A stretch of DNA of 64,000 bases, taken from assembly GCA_021325655.1 (NCBI GenBank), contig JAJPGT010000060.1, positions 62,001 to 126,000 on the forward strand, read 5' to 3'. A program made the position numbers and the translations under genes. Below the pieces are notes generated by a model. The model made no database searches. It saw only the letters and a list, made by a program, of their open reading frames with translations, and was not told the DNA's origin. Every line of letters starts with the position of its first letter. The stretch's first letter is position 1. This document shows, one piece after another, positions 37,111-45,075 of this stretch. Origin of the DNA: Pseudomonadota bacterium (lineage in GTDB: Bacteria; Chloroflexota; UBA6077; JAJPGT01).

Positions 37111-37612
37111 AGCGGACCTGGCCGGCATCCGGGTCGGCATCCTGACCTGCAGCGACAAAGGCGCTCGCGGCGAGCGGGAGGACCGCGGCGGCCCGGCGAT
37201 CCGCGAGCTGATGACGGCGCGCGGCGCCAGCGTCGCCGACTATCGAATCGTTCCCGATGACCAGGAGCAGATCGCCTCCGCGCTCGCGGAGATGGCCGAC
37301 CAGCAGCACCTGGACGTCGTCTTCACCACCGGCGGCACCGGGCTCGCCCCACGCGATGTCAGCCCCCAGGCGACCCTGGCGGTGATCGACTACCAGGTGC
37401 CGGGTCTGGCGGAGGCGATGCGGGCCGCCGGCCGGGCCAAGACCCCCTATGCCGTCCTCTCCCGCCAGGTGGCCGGAGTGCGGGGCCGAACACTGATTAT
37501 CAACCTTCCCGGCAGCCCCCGGGCGGTGCAGGAGGGACTGGAGATCGTGCTGCCCGTGCTCGCCCACGCCGTGCAGACGCTGCGGGGCGCCGTCGGCGAC
37601 CACGCCCAGTAG
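37103..37612 (+). CDS. mog: MogA/MoaB-type molybdopterin adenylyltransferase
   Basis: Adenylates molybdopterin before metal insertion by MoeA. The 169-residue protein has [21 protein letters not shown], the substrate loop [17 protein letters not shown], and [15 protein letters not shown]. The GTG start is inside the last codons of moaC, so the two are coupled. The downstream partner MoeA is encoded 6 kb away on the other strand. MogA versus MoaB cannot be separated by sequence reading alone. Confidence 0.93.
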   Translation: MAEADLAGIRVGILTCSDKGARGEREDRGGPAIRELMTARGASVADYRIVPDDQEQIASALAEMADQQHLDVVFTTGGTGLAPRDVSPQATLAVIDYQVPGLAEAMRAAGRAKTPYAVLSRQVAGVRGRTLIINLPGSPRAVQEGLEIVLPVLAHAVQTLRGAVGDHAQ

Positions 37613-37714
37613 GGCCCCCGCGCCGCGGCCAACCCGCAGCGTGCGATCCCCAGAGCGCTGGCACGCGCTCTGCGTAATGATGCGCGAAGCAACCTCTTCC
37701 GTGAGGAGGAAGAC

Positions 37715-37990
37715 ATGGTTCTCGCGCCTGGTGGCATCATCGCCTGGCTGGTCGTCGGGCTGATCGCTGGCTTTCTGGCCGGCCACTTCGTCGAGGGTGA
37801 GGGGTTCGGGGTCGTCGGCGACATCGTGGTCGGGATCATCGGCGCGGTCATCGGCGGTTTCATCGTGAGTCTGCTCGGTTTTAGCGGCGTCGCCGGCTTC
37901 TGGGGCTCCATCGTCGTCGCCTTCATCGGCGCGGTGATCCTGACGCTGCTCCTGCACGCCCTCGCGCCTCGCCGGGTGGGCACCTACTAA
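37715..37990 (+). CDS. GlsB/YeaQ/YmgE family membrane protein (transglycosylase-associated)
   Basis: 91-residue inner-membrane protein with three hydrophobic helices and the family's Gly-rich turns: WLVVGLIAGFLAG, GDIVVGIIGAVIGGFI, WGSIVVAFIGAVILTLLLHA. Homologues in enterobacteria are stress-induced and of unclear function. GTGAGGAGGAAG is a strong ribosome site. A perfect 13-bp hairpin follows the stop codon. Confidence 0.92.
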   Translation: MVLAPGGIIAWLVVGLIAGFLAGHFVEGEGFGVVGDIVVGIIGAVIGGFIVSLLGFSGVAGFWGSIVVAFIGAVILTLLLHALAPRRVGTY

Positions 37991-37998
37991 CCGACTGT

Positions 37999-38031
37999 CC
38001 GCAGTGGGGGCACATAGCGCCCCCACTGCGG
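37999..38031. terminator. Bidirectional hairpin between convergent genes
   Basis: CCGCAGTGGGGGC and GCCCCCACTGCGG pair perfectly over 13 bp around a seven-base loop. It sits between the stop of the YeaQ-type gene and the stop of the convergent flippase gene. No T tract. Confidence 0.7.
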
Positions 38032-38036
38032 TGGCG

Positions 38037-39581
38037 TCACCGCCGCCGCAGCGCCGCCAGCACCGCTCGCTCCTCCTCACCCAGTGCTCCTAGCAGCAGC
38101 AGCGCCGCGCCGTACACCAGCACCCCCAGCGGGATAAGCGGCAGGCCGAAGCCGCGCACTGGATACAGCGCCGCGCCCATAATCAGCGCGGCGAGCGCCG
38201 GGCGCCAGAGCAGCGTACCCACCGGGGGCACGCGCACCTTCCCGCGCAGCCCCAATAAGAACGGCCCGAGCAGGACCGCCTCCGACAGCACCGTCACCAC
38301 CGCGGCGGCGACGTAGCCGTAGCGCGGGATGAGCGCCAGGTTGGCAGCGAGATTGAACGCCGCCCCGACCACGAAGGCAGCCGTCACCGCGCGCTGGCGG
38401 CCAACGGCGATCAGCACGTACTGCAGCAGCCCGTTGGTGAAGCTGAGCGGGAGAAACCAGATCAGGATGCTCAGCGCGATCGCCGCGTGGGGTAGGTAGC
38501 GGTCATCGGCCACCAGGCGGATGATCGGCTCCGCCAGCAGGACGGTGCCGACGCAGATCGGCAGGGCGATGGCGAGCAGCACCTTGAGCCCCACCTCAAC
38601 CGTGCGATCCAGCCGTTCCCGGGCATCCCCCGCCTGGCGGGACAGCACGGGGAACAGCGCCAGGACGAAGCTAGACGGGATGACGTTCAGCCCGTCGATG
38701 AAGCGGTACGCGGTGCTGTACCAGCCCACCATCTCCGCCGCAGTCAGCGCCTGTAGCACCACCACGTCGATGCGGAAGAACACGCTGTTGAGGAGATTGT
38801 TGAGCATCAGCGGGTAGGACTCGCGCAGCAGGTAGCGGCCGAAACCCGGCCGCCAGGACCAGGCCGGCCGCCCGAGCAGCCGCCAGGCGAGCGCCGCCAG
38901 GACAGCCATGGTGGCGAGGTTGACGACCAGCGACACCCAGGCGAGCTGGACGAAGCCGCCGCCGCTCAGGATGACCCCCAGCCCCAGCCCGACTCGGAGC
39001 GCGTTGGTCAGGATCTGCACCGCCGCTGGTATCTCCATCCGCTCGAAGGCGTTCAGCAGGGCGCTGGCGGAGGCAGAGACCTGCCCGGGCAGGAGCGCGA
39101 CGACGAAGATCGCCAGCGCCGCGGCGATGCCGGGCGTCACCCCCAGGATCGGCGCCAGCGGGCCGACGATGAGCAGCAGGATCGGCAGCGAGGCGCTCCA
39201 CAGGCCAAGCCGGAGCGCGAGGCTGTTCCAGAAGTAGTGGCCGGCCTCGGCGGGCGAGCGGGCAACGTCGCGCGTAACCAGCGTCCCGAGCCCGAAGTTG
39301 ATGACGATGTCGAAGTAGCCGACCAGCACCACCGCGACGGTGAACTGGCCCACACCATCCGGCCCAAGCGCCTTGAGCAGGACGACAGCGAAGGCGAGGT
39401 CGAGCAGGCGAGTGAGCAGGTTGCTGGCGAGCGGGAACAGGGAGTTCTTGGCGACGCGCAGTGGCGAGCCGGCCGCGGTGGGGCCGACGAGGTGCCGCCA
39501 GGCAATGACCGCCAGCCCGAGCGTGACGAGCGCCAGCCCGAGCGCCAGGCCATACAGCAGCAGTCGCGGCGAAAGGTCCAG
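38037..39581 (-). CDS. Oligosaccharide flippase (Wzx/MATE-like, polysaccharide export)
   Basis: Membrane transporter of about 514 residues that would flip lipid-linked oligosaccharides. Twelve or more hydrophobic segments; the family opening is AKNSLFPLASNLLTRLLDLA, followed by VLLKALGPDGVGQF. GTG 39353, the only ordinary start, lies inside that block and would delete the first family helix. The frame extends back to a TGA near 39680 without ATG, GTG or TTG. CTG 39581 (MDLSPRLLLYGLALG...) gives a complete protein plus one extra N-terminal helix, with CGAG six bases upstream. It probably works with one of the two glycan operons. Confidence 0.85.
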   Translation of the reverse strand: MDLSPRLLLYGLALGLALVTLGLAVIAWRHLVGPTAAGSPLRVAKNSLFPLASNLLTRLLDLAFAVVLLKALGPDGVGQFTVAVVLVGYFDIVINFGLGTLVTRDVARSPAEAGHYFWNSLALRLGLWSASLPILLLIVGPLAPILGVTPGIAAALAIFVVALLPGQVSASASALLNAFERMEIPAAVQILTNALRVGLGLGVILSGGGFVQLAWVSLVVNLATMAVLAALAWRLLGRPAWSWRPGFGRYLLRESYPLMLNNLLNSVFFRIDVVVLQALTAAEMVGWYSTAYRFIDGLNVIPSSFVLALFPVLSRQAGDARERLDRTVEVGLKVLLAIALPICVGTVLLAEPIIRLVADDRYLPHAAIALSILIWFLPLSFTNGLLQYVLIAVGRQRAVTAAFVVGAAFNLAANLALIPRYGYVAAAVVTVLSEAVLLGPFLLGLRGKVRVPPVGTLLWRPALAALIMGAALYPVRGFGLPLIPLGVLVYGAALLLLGALGEEERAVLAALRRR

Positions 39582-39600
39582 AGTCGGCTCGGCACGGGCT

Positions 39601-39632
39601 CGCCGGGCGGAGCCTTCTCGCTCCGCCCGGCG
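39601..39632. terminator. Hairpin between pepA and the flippase gene
   Basis: CGCCGGGCGGAGC-cttctc-GCTCCGCCCGGCG is a perfect 13-bp stem, 62 bases after the pepA stop and 20 bases before the proposed flippase CTG. Likely the pepA terminator; there is no T tract on the minus strand. Confidence 0.55.
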
Positions 39633-39693
39633 AAGATCAGATGCTCGGGATTCTACGCAGCCGGCCTGCCGGGCTGCTCACACCCCATGGCGG

Positions 39694-41217
39694 CTACTCC
39701 CGCATCCAGCGCTCGGCGAACTGCTCCAGCAGCCGTACCCCGACACCGGTGGCGCCATAGCGCGGCTGGTAGGGCGGGATGTATTTCTGCTGCTCATCGG
39801 TGTAGGCGGTAGGGGCGATATCCAGGTGGACCCAGGGCTTGCCGCCGACGAACTGGAGCAGGAACTGCGCCGCGGTAAGCATCCCCCCCCGCCGGCCATG
39901 GGCGGCGTTCTTCATGTCCGCCAGCGTGCTGTCCATCTGCTTGAAGTAGACCTTCCAGAGCGGCATCCGCCAGACTAGCTCGCCCGAGGCGACCCCAGCC
40001 TGCTCCAGCAGCGCCGCCACTCGATCGTCGTTAGTCATCATCCCAGTCGCGTAGTCGCCGAGCGCAATCGAGCAGGCGCCGGTGAGCGTCGCGATGTCGA
40101 TGATAAGGTCCGGGTTCTGCTCCGCCGCGTAGGCGAGCGCGTCGGAGAGAATCACTCGCCCCTCAGCGTCGGTGTTAGTAATCTCCACAGTCTTGCCGCT
40201 GTAGGTCTTGATGATGTCGCCCGGCTTGTAGGCCGAGCCACTGGGCATATTCTCCGTGGCGGCGAAGATGCCAATGACGTTGAGCGGCAGTCGCTTCTCG
40301 GCCGCGACCTGGATGAAGCCGAGCACCGCGGCGGCGCCGGACATATCGTGCCGCATGTAGTGCATCATCTCCGCCGGCTTGATGGAGATCCCGCCGGAGT
40401 CGAAGGTGATCCCCTTGCCCACATAGGCAAGCGTCTTTCTGGCGTTCGGCCCCTTGTAGCGGATGTCCACCAGCACCGGCGGGCGGGCGCTGCCAGCGTT
40501 GACCGCCAGGATGGCGTTCATCCCCATCCGCTCCAGGTCCTGCTTGCCGTACACCCGACACTCCAGCCCGTAGCGGTCCGCCAGCGCCTGCGCCTGCTCC
40601 CCCAGGTAGGTCGGGGTCACCAGGTTCGGCGGGCCATCGGACAGCTCGCGAGTGCGATTTACCGCCTCCGCCGTCACCGTGGCCCCTCGCACCACCGGCT
40701 CGAGTGCCGCCGCCCGCTCCGCGTCCTGCTCGACGATCACCATTCGCTCGACGTTGCCCGGCTGAGGGCTGCTCTTGAACTCGGTGTAGCGGTACAGCGC
40801 GAGCTGCGCCGCCTCCACCAGCGCCCGCGCCGCCTCGGCCGGGTCCAGCCCCCCCGCACCCGCGCCATGCACCACCGTGGCGAAGCTGTCCAGGCGCAGG
40901 TCGAGCGCCTGGCGCGCGGCAGTGCCGGACGCCACCCGCACCGCCTCCAGGTCCAGCTCCTCGCGTGGCCCGAGCCCGACCACCAGCACCCGCTCGGCGC
41001 CAAGCTGCCCGCCGGGGTTCTGGTTGTGAATCACGCTCGCCCGACCGAGCTCGCCGCGCACCTCGCCGCTCGCGATCAGCCGCGACACCAGCCCGCCCAG
41101 CGCCTGATCGACCGCGCCCAGCGCGCCCGTTGGCGCGGTCACCCCCTCCAGCAATCCGAGAACCACCATCGGCGTTCGCAGCGCCGTGACCGACGCGCGC
41201 TCTACCGCTACCTGCAC
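39694..41217 (-). CDS. pepA: Leucyl aminopeptidase, M17 family
   Basis: Hexameric dimetal aminopeptidase that releases N-terminal amino acids from peptides. The 507-residue protein has the conserved metal-binding run GKGITFDSGGISIKP, MRHDMSGAAAVLG, and the M17 signature NTDAEGRVIL, followed by DIATLTGA. GTG 41217 is five bases after GGAGGG and gives the family's normal N-terminus; the longer frame to 41367 is ignored. It is divergent from the moaD-moaE gene. Confidence 0.95.
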   Translation of the reverse strand: MQVAVERASVTALRTPMVVLGLLEGVTAPTGALGAVDQALGGLVSRLIASGEVRGELGRASVIHNQNPGGQLGAERVLVVGLGPREELDLEAVRVASGTAARQALDLRLDSFATVVHGAGAGGLDPAEAARALVEAAQLALYRYTEFKSSPQPGNVERMVIVEQDAERAAALEPVVRGATVTAEAVNRTRELSDGPPNLVTPTYLGEQAQALADRYGLECRVYGKQDLERMGMNAILAVNAGSARPPVLVDIRYKGPNARKTLAYVGKGITFDSGGISIKPAEMMHYMRHDMSGAAAVLGFIQVAAEKRLPLNVIGIFAATENMPSGSAYKPGDIIKTYSGKTVEITNTDAEGRVILSDALAYAAEQNPDLIIDIATLTGACSIALGDYATGMMTNDDRVAALLEQAGVASGELVWRMPLWKVYFKQMDSTLADMKNAAHGRRGGMLTAAQFLLQFVGGKPWVHLDIAPTAYTDEQQKYIPPYQPRYGATGVGVRLLEQFAERWMRE

Positions 41218-41350
41218 CGAATCCCTCCAGCATGGGAACGTGTCATGCGTGGCCCGACTATAGCACGCGCTCCGCCTGGCTGATCTCCCTTCTGTCAAGT
41301 GCCAGCCGCCAGACTTGCAGCGCCTGCCGGGCTGTGTTATCCCCTCTCGC

Positions 41351-42049
41351 GTGGAGCTACGGGTCAAGCTGTTCGCCGCGCTGCGGGAGGCGGCTGGGAG
41401 CCGCGAGGTGCGCCTGAGTCTGCCTGACGGCGCGCGCGTTGGGGCGCTGCTGGCAGCGCTACGAGGCGCCTATCCGCGGCTGGGCGAGGCGCTGGAGCAG
41501 TCCCTGGTGGCGGTGAACCTCGAGTACGTCGGCCCGGAGTACCGGCTGCACCCGGGGGACGACGTAGCGATCATCCCGCCGGTCAGCGGTGGCGAGGAGG
41601 CGCCGGTCGACTGGATCGAGATCGTCGAGACGCCGATCGAGATCGGCCGCCTGGCCGAGTTCGTCCGCACCGACGCCGATGGCGCGGTCTGCACCTTCCT
41701 GGGCGTGGCCCGCCGCTGGACGCGCGGCAAGGAAGTGGTGCATCTGGAGTACGAGGCCTACCCGGCGATGGCCGTCCGCAAGATGCGCGAGATCGCAGAC
41801 GAGATGCGGGTGAAGTGGGGAGTAACTCGCGTGGCGATGGTGCACCGCACCGGGGTGCTGGCGATCGGCGAGGCATCGGTGGGCATCGCGGTGTCGTCGC
41901 CGCACCGGCGGGAGGCGTTCGCCGCCTGCCAGTACGCCATCGACCGCCTGAAGCAGATCGTGCCGATCTGGAAGAAGGAGGTCTGGGCAAACGGCGAGGC
42001 GTGGATCGGCTGGGAGGGCGCGCCGCCCACCGCCACTGTCGAGCGCTGA
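41351..42049 (+). CDS. MoaD-MoaE fusion, molybdopterin synthase in one chain
   Basis: Converts cyclic pyranopterin to molybdopterin by sulfur transfer. Residues 1-~82 are MoaD (VKLFAALREAAGSREV ... AIIPPVSGG) and ~88-225 are MoaE (VRTDADGAVCTFLGVARRW, GEASVGIAVSSPHRREAF, IDRLKQIVPIWKKEVW with the two active-site lysines). The MoaD Gly-Gly, which must be a free C-terminus to be thiocarboxylated, is followed directly by EEAPVDW. The chain therefore needs cleavage after Gly-Gly, as reported for mycobacterial MoaX. GTG 41351 has no ribosome site. Confidence 0.92.
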   Translation: MELRVKLFAALREAAGSREVRLSLPDGARVGALLAALRGAYPRLGEALEQSLVAVNLEYVGPEYRLHPGDDVAIIPPVSGGEEAPVDWIEIVETPIEIGRLAEFVRTDADGAVCTFLGVARRWTRGKEVVHLEYEAYPAMAVRKMREIADEMRVKWGVTRVAMVHRTGVLAIGEASVGIAVSSPHRREAFAACQYAIDRLKQIVPIWKKEVWANGEAWIGWEGAPPTATVER

Positions 42050-42120
42050 CGCGCGGGAGTCCGCGGGGCCCTAACCCACCTGCCGAACGGCCCCTTCAGG
42101 GAGAGCGGCGAGCGCGCGGG

Positions 42121-42150
42121 TTGATCGCCTCGGACCCTGCCTGCTACGGT
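42121..42150 (+). promoter_or_regulatory. Candidate promoter of the GT2-epimerase-aminotransferase-YfhO operon
   Basis: TTGATC (42121-42126) and TACGGT (42145-42150) are separated by 18 bases; the ATG of the first gene lies 26 bases after the -10 and has GGAG five bases upstream. Confidence 0.35.
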
Positions 42151-42175
42151 AACGCAGCCTCGCCGCGGAGTCCGC

Positions 42176-42943
42176 ATGCGGCCCTCGATCAGCGCCTTTT
42201 TCCCTGCCTACAACGACGCCGGCACCATCGCGAGCATGGTTGTCGTCGCCGACATGACGCTGCGCGAGCTGACCGACGACTACGAGGTGATCGTCGTCAA
42301 CGACGGCAGCCCGGACCACGTCGGCGAGATCCTGGCCGAGCTCCAAACCCGCTACCCGCGGCTGAAGGTCGTTACCCATGTCAAGAACCGCGGCTATGGC
42401 GGCGCCCTGCGCAGCGGCTTCGCCACCGCCAGCAAGGAGCTGGTGTTTTACACCGACGGCGACGCGCAGTACGACCCGCGCGAGCTGCGGGTGCTGCTTG
42501 CCGCGCTCCGTGACGATGTAGACATGGTGCAGGGCTACAAGATCCAGCGCCACGACCCGCTGCCCCGTATCGTCATCGGCCGGCTGTACCACTGGATGGT
42601 GAAGCTCGCCTTCGGGCTGCGACTGCGGGACGTGGATTGTGACTTCCGGCTGATCCGCCACAGCATCCTGGACCGGATCGAGCTGACCCAGAACAGCGGG
42701 GTGATCTGCGTCGAGCTGATGAAGCGGATCCAGGACGCTGGCGGCCGGATCGTCGAGGTACCGGTCCACCATTACCACCGCGCCTACGGCAAGTCGCAGT
42801 TCTTCAACGTCCGCCGCGTCAGCGCGGTGGGAATCGCCCTGTTCGGGCTGTGGTGGCGGCTGGTGGTGAAGGGCGAGGGGCGTCGGCCCAGGCCAGCCGC
42901 CACTCCCGCCCCGGCCGCCGAGCCCACTGCGACGCGAGAGTAA
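42176..42943 (+). CDS. Glycosyltransferase family 2 (polyprenyl-phosphate sugar transferase-like)
   Basis: GT-A enzyme of 255 residues. The N-terminus SISAFFPAYNDAGTIASMV and VIVVNDGSPD are the family's opening, with KNRGYGGALRSGFATASKE and the metal-binding FYTDGDAQYDP (DXD). It resembles dolichol- or undecaprenyl-phosphate mannosyl/glucosyltransferases but has no C-terminal membrane domain; one weak hydrophobic segment is near residues 210-225, followed by a Pro/Ala tail. First gene of an operon with an epimerase and an aminotransferase. Confidence 0.9.
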   Translation: MRPSISAFFPAYNDAGTIASMVVVADMTLRELTDDYEVIVVNDGSPDHVGEILAELQTRYPRLKVVTHVKNRGYGGALRSGFATASKELVFYTDGDAQYDPRELRVLLAALRDDVDMVQGYKIQRHDPLPRIVIGRLYHWMVKLAFGLRLRDVDCDFRLIRHSILDRIELTQNSGVICVELMKRIQDAGGRIVEVPVHHYHRAYGKSQFFNVRRVSAVGIALFGLWWRLVVKGEGRRPRPAATPAPAAEPTATRE

Positions 42944-42959
42944 CGGCGGGGGACGCGGG

Positions 42960-43964
42960 GTGGAACGCTACCGCGGGGCACACGTCCTGGTCACCGGGGC
43001 GCTCGGCTTCATCGGCTCTCAGATCGCCCGGCGGCTGGTGCAGCTCGGGGCGGAGGTGACGGGGATCGACTCGTCGCAGCCGGGGTCGGGCGCGAACCCG
43101 TTCAACCTCGAGGGCATCCGCGACCAGATGCGCTTCGTCCCGGCCGACCAGCGCGACGCCGAGGCGCTGCGCGAGCTGGTAGCCGACCAGCACGTGATCT
43201 TCAACCTGGCGGGCCAGGTGAGCCATCTGGACAGCATGCGCGACCCGCTCACCGACCTGGAGCTCAACTGCCGGGCCCACCTGACGCTGCTGGAAGCCTG
43301 CCGGGCGGTGAACCCGCGGGCGCGGATCGTCTTCGCCAGCACCCGCCAGGTGTACGGCCGACCGGACTACGTGCCCGTGGATGAGCGGCACCCACTGCGC
43401 CCGACGGACGTCAACGGCATTCACAAGCTGGCCGCTGAGCAGTACCACCTGCTGTACTACCGGGTGTACGGGATCCGGACCACCGCGCTCCGCCTGACCA
43501 ACACCTACGGGCCCGGGATGCTGGTGCGGACCGATCGCCAGACGTTCCTGGGCTGGTTCATCCGCCAGGCTCTGGACGGCGAGACGATCCGCATCTTTGG
43601 CGATGGCACACAACTGCGCGACTTCACCTTCGTCGACGACGCGGTGGACGCCTTCCTGCTCGCCGGGGTTACCGACGCCGTGGTTGGCGACGTGTTCAAC
43701 GTGGGCGGGATCGGCCCGGCCAGCCTGTACAACGTGGCCCGGCTGCTGGTGGAGCTCGCCGGGCGTGGCGGCATCGAGCTGGTGCCGTTCCCACCGGAGA
43801 AGAAGGCGATCGACGTCGGCAGCGTCTACAACGACGACACCCGGCTGCGCCGGGCGACCGGCTGGACTCCGAAGGTGGACCTGCGCGAGGGACTCACCCG
43901 CACACTCGAGTTCTATCGCGCTCACCGTGACCACTACTGGCCCGCCGCGGCGGGAACGGCCTGA
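42960..43964 (+). CDS. NAD-dependent epimerase/dehydratase (NDP-sugar, extended SDR)
   Basis: Extended short-chain dehydrogenase of 334 residues acting on a nucleotide sugar. The cofactor motif is VLVTGALGFIGSQIARRL; FNLAGQVSHLDS and STRQVYGRPDYVP follow. At the usual YxxxK catalytic site it has NGIHK, so the Tyr is replaced by Asn while Lys stays; TNTYGPGM then matches the sugar-binding loop. Either another residue supplies the acid or the mechanism differs; I recall this NG-x-x-K variant in related epimerases. GTG 42960 follows a GGGGG stretch. The aminotransferase begins two bases after its stop. Confidence 0.88.
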   Translation: MERYRGAHVLVTGALGFIGSQIARRLVQLGAEVTGIDSSQPGSGANPFNLEGIRDQMRFVPADQRDAEALRELVADQHVIFNLAGQVSHLDSMRDPLTDLELNCRAHLTLLEACRAVNPRARIVFASTRQVYGRPDYVPVDERHPLRPTDVNGIHKLAAEQYHLLYYRVYGIRTTALRLTNTYGPGMLVRTDRQTFLGWFIRQALDGETIRIFGDGTQLRDFTFVDDAVDAFLLAGVTDAVVGDVFNVGGIGPASLYNVARLLVELAGRGGIELVPFPPEKKAIDVGSVYNDDTRLRRATGWTPKVDLREGLTRTLEFYRAHRDHYWPAAAGTA

Positions 43965-43965
43965 C

Positions 43966-45075
43966 GTGCGCGTTCCATTCAACGATCTCGGCCCCAGCAC
44001 CCGCGCCATGCGCGCCGAGCTGGACGCCGCCCTGGCGCGGGTGCTCGACTCCGGCTGGTACATCCTGGGCCAGCAGGGCGAGGCGTTCGAGCGGGAGTTT
44101 GCCGCCTGGTGTGGCGCGGCCCATGGCGTCGGCGTGGGGAGCGGGACGGACGCGCTGCGGATCGCGCTGCTGGCGCTCGGCGTTCAGCCGGGCGACGAGG
44201 TGATCACCGTTGCCAACGCCGGCATCCCGCCCGTGGCGGCGATCGTCGCTGTTGGCGCCCGGCCGGTCTTCGCCGACGTCACCCCCACGACTCATACCCT
44301 GGACCCCGACCAGGCGGCGACGGCGATCACCGCGCGCACCCGAGCGCTGCTGGTGGTCCACCTGTACGGCCACCCGGCGGATATGGACCCGCTGCTCGCG
44401 CTCGCCCGCCAGCACGGGCTGCTCGTGCTCGAGGATTGCGCCCAGGCGCACGGTGCGCGCTATAAAGGGCGGCTGGTGGGGACGCTCGGCCACGCCGCGG
44501 CCTTTTCGTTCTACCCCACCAAGAACCTCGGCGCGCTCGGCGACGCCGGCCTGGTGCTCACCTCGGATGCCGCCATCGCCGAGCGGGCGCGGCTGCTGCG
44601 CAACTACGGCTGGCGGCAGCAGTACCAGAGCGAGCTGCTGGCCACCGCATCGCGGCTGGACGAGCTCCAGGCGGCGGTGCTTCGTGCCAAGCTGCCCCAC
44701 CTGGAGTGCTGGAACCGGGCGCGGCGCGAACGGGCCGCCTGGTACCGCGAGCTGCTCCGCGGCCTGCCCCTGGAGCTGCCCGGTGAGATGCCCTGGGCCG
44801 AGCACGTGTACCACCTCTACGTGGCGCGGACGCCCGCCCGTGATGCGCTGCGCGCCGCGCTCAGCCGCCAGGGAGTTGGCAGCGGGATTCACTATCCGAC
44901 CCCGGCGCACCTGCAGCCGCCCTACGCGCCCTTCGGGCGCGGTCCCGGCTCGCTCCCCGTCACCGAGCAGCTCGCCCAGGAGATTGTCTCGCTGCCGATG
45001 TTCCCCGAGCTGGAGCGGCCGCAGATCGAGCAGGTGGCGGCGGCGGTGCGCGCCGCTGGCCTCGCCGCGGTGTGA
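43966..45075 (+). CDS. DegT/DnrJ/EryC1/StrS sugar aminotransferase
   Basis: PLP-dependent transaminase of 369 residues that aminates a keto-sugar nucleotide. VPFNDLGPSTRAM is the typical start, then SGWYILGQQGEAFEREFA, GVGSGTDALRIALLALG, ADVTPTTHTLDP and the PLP lysine in SFYPTKNLGALGDAG. GTG 43966 begins right after the epimerase stop. The next gene overlaps its stop (GTGA). With the GT2 and epimerase it suggests an amino sugar in a surface glycan. Confidence 0.93.
   Translation: MRVPFNDLGPSTRAMRAELDAALARVLDSGWYILGQQGEAFEREFAAWCGAAHGVGVGSGTDALRIALLALGVQPGDEVITVANAGIPPVAAIVAVGARPVFADVTPTTHTLDPDQAATAITARTRALLVVHLYGHPADMDPLLALARQHGLLVLEDCAQAHGARYKGRLVGTLGHAAAFSFYPTKNLGALGDAGLVLTSDAAIAERARLLRNYGWRQQYQSELLATASRLDELQAAVLRAKLPHLECWNRARRERAAWYRELLRGLPLELPGEMPWAEHVYHLYVARTPARDALRAALSRQGVGSGIHYPTPAHLQPPYAPFGRGPGSLPVTEQLAQEIVSLPMFPELERPQIEQVAAAVRAAGLAAV

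Noticed and set aside
37640-37690. TGGCAC...TGC resembling a sigma-54 promoter before the YeaQ-type gene
   Set aside because: The second half is imperfect, and nothing in the window suggests sigma-54 in this organism.
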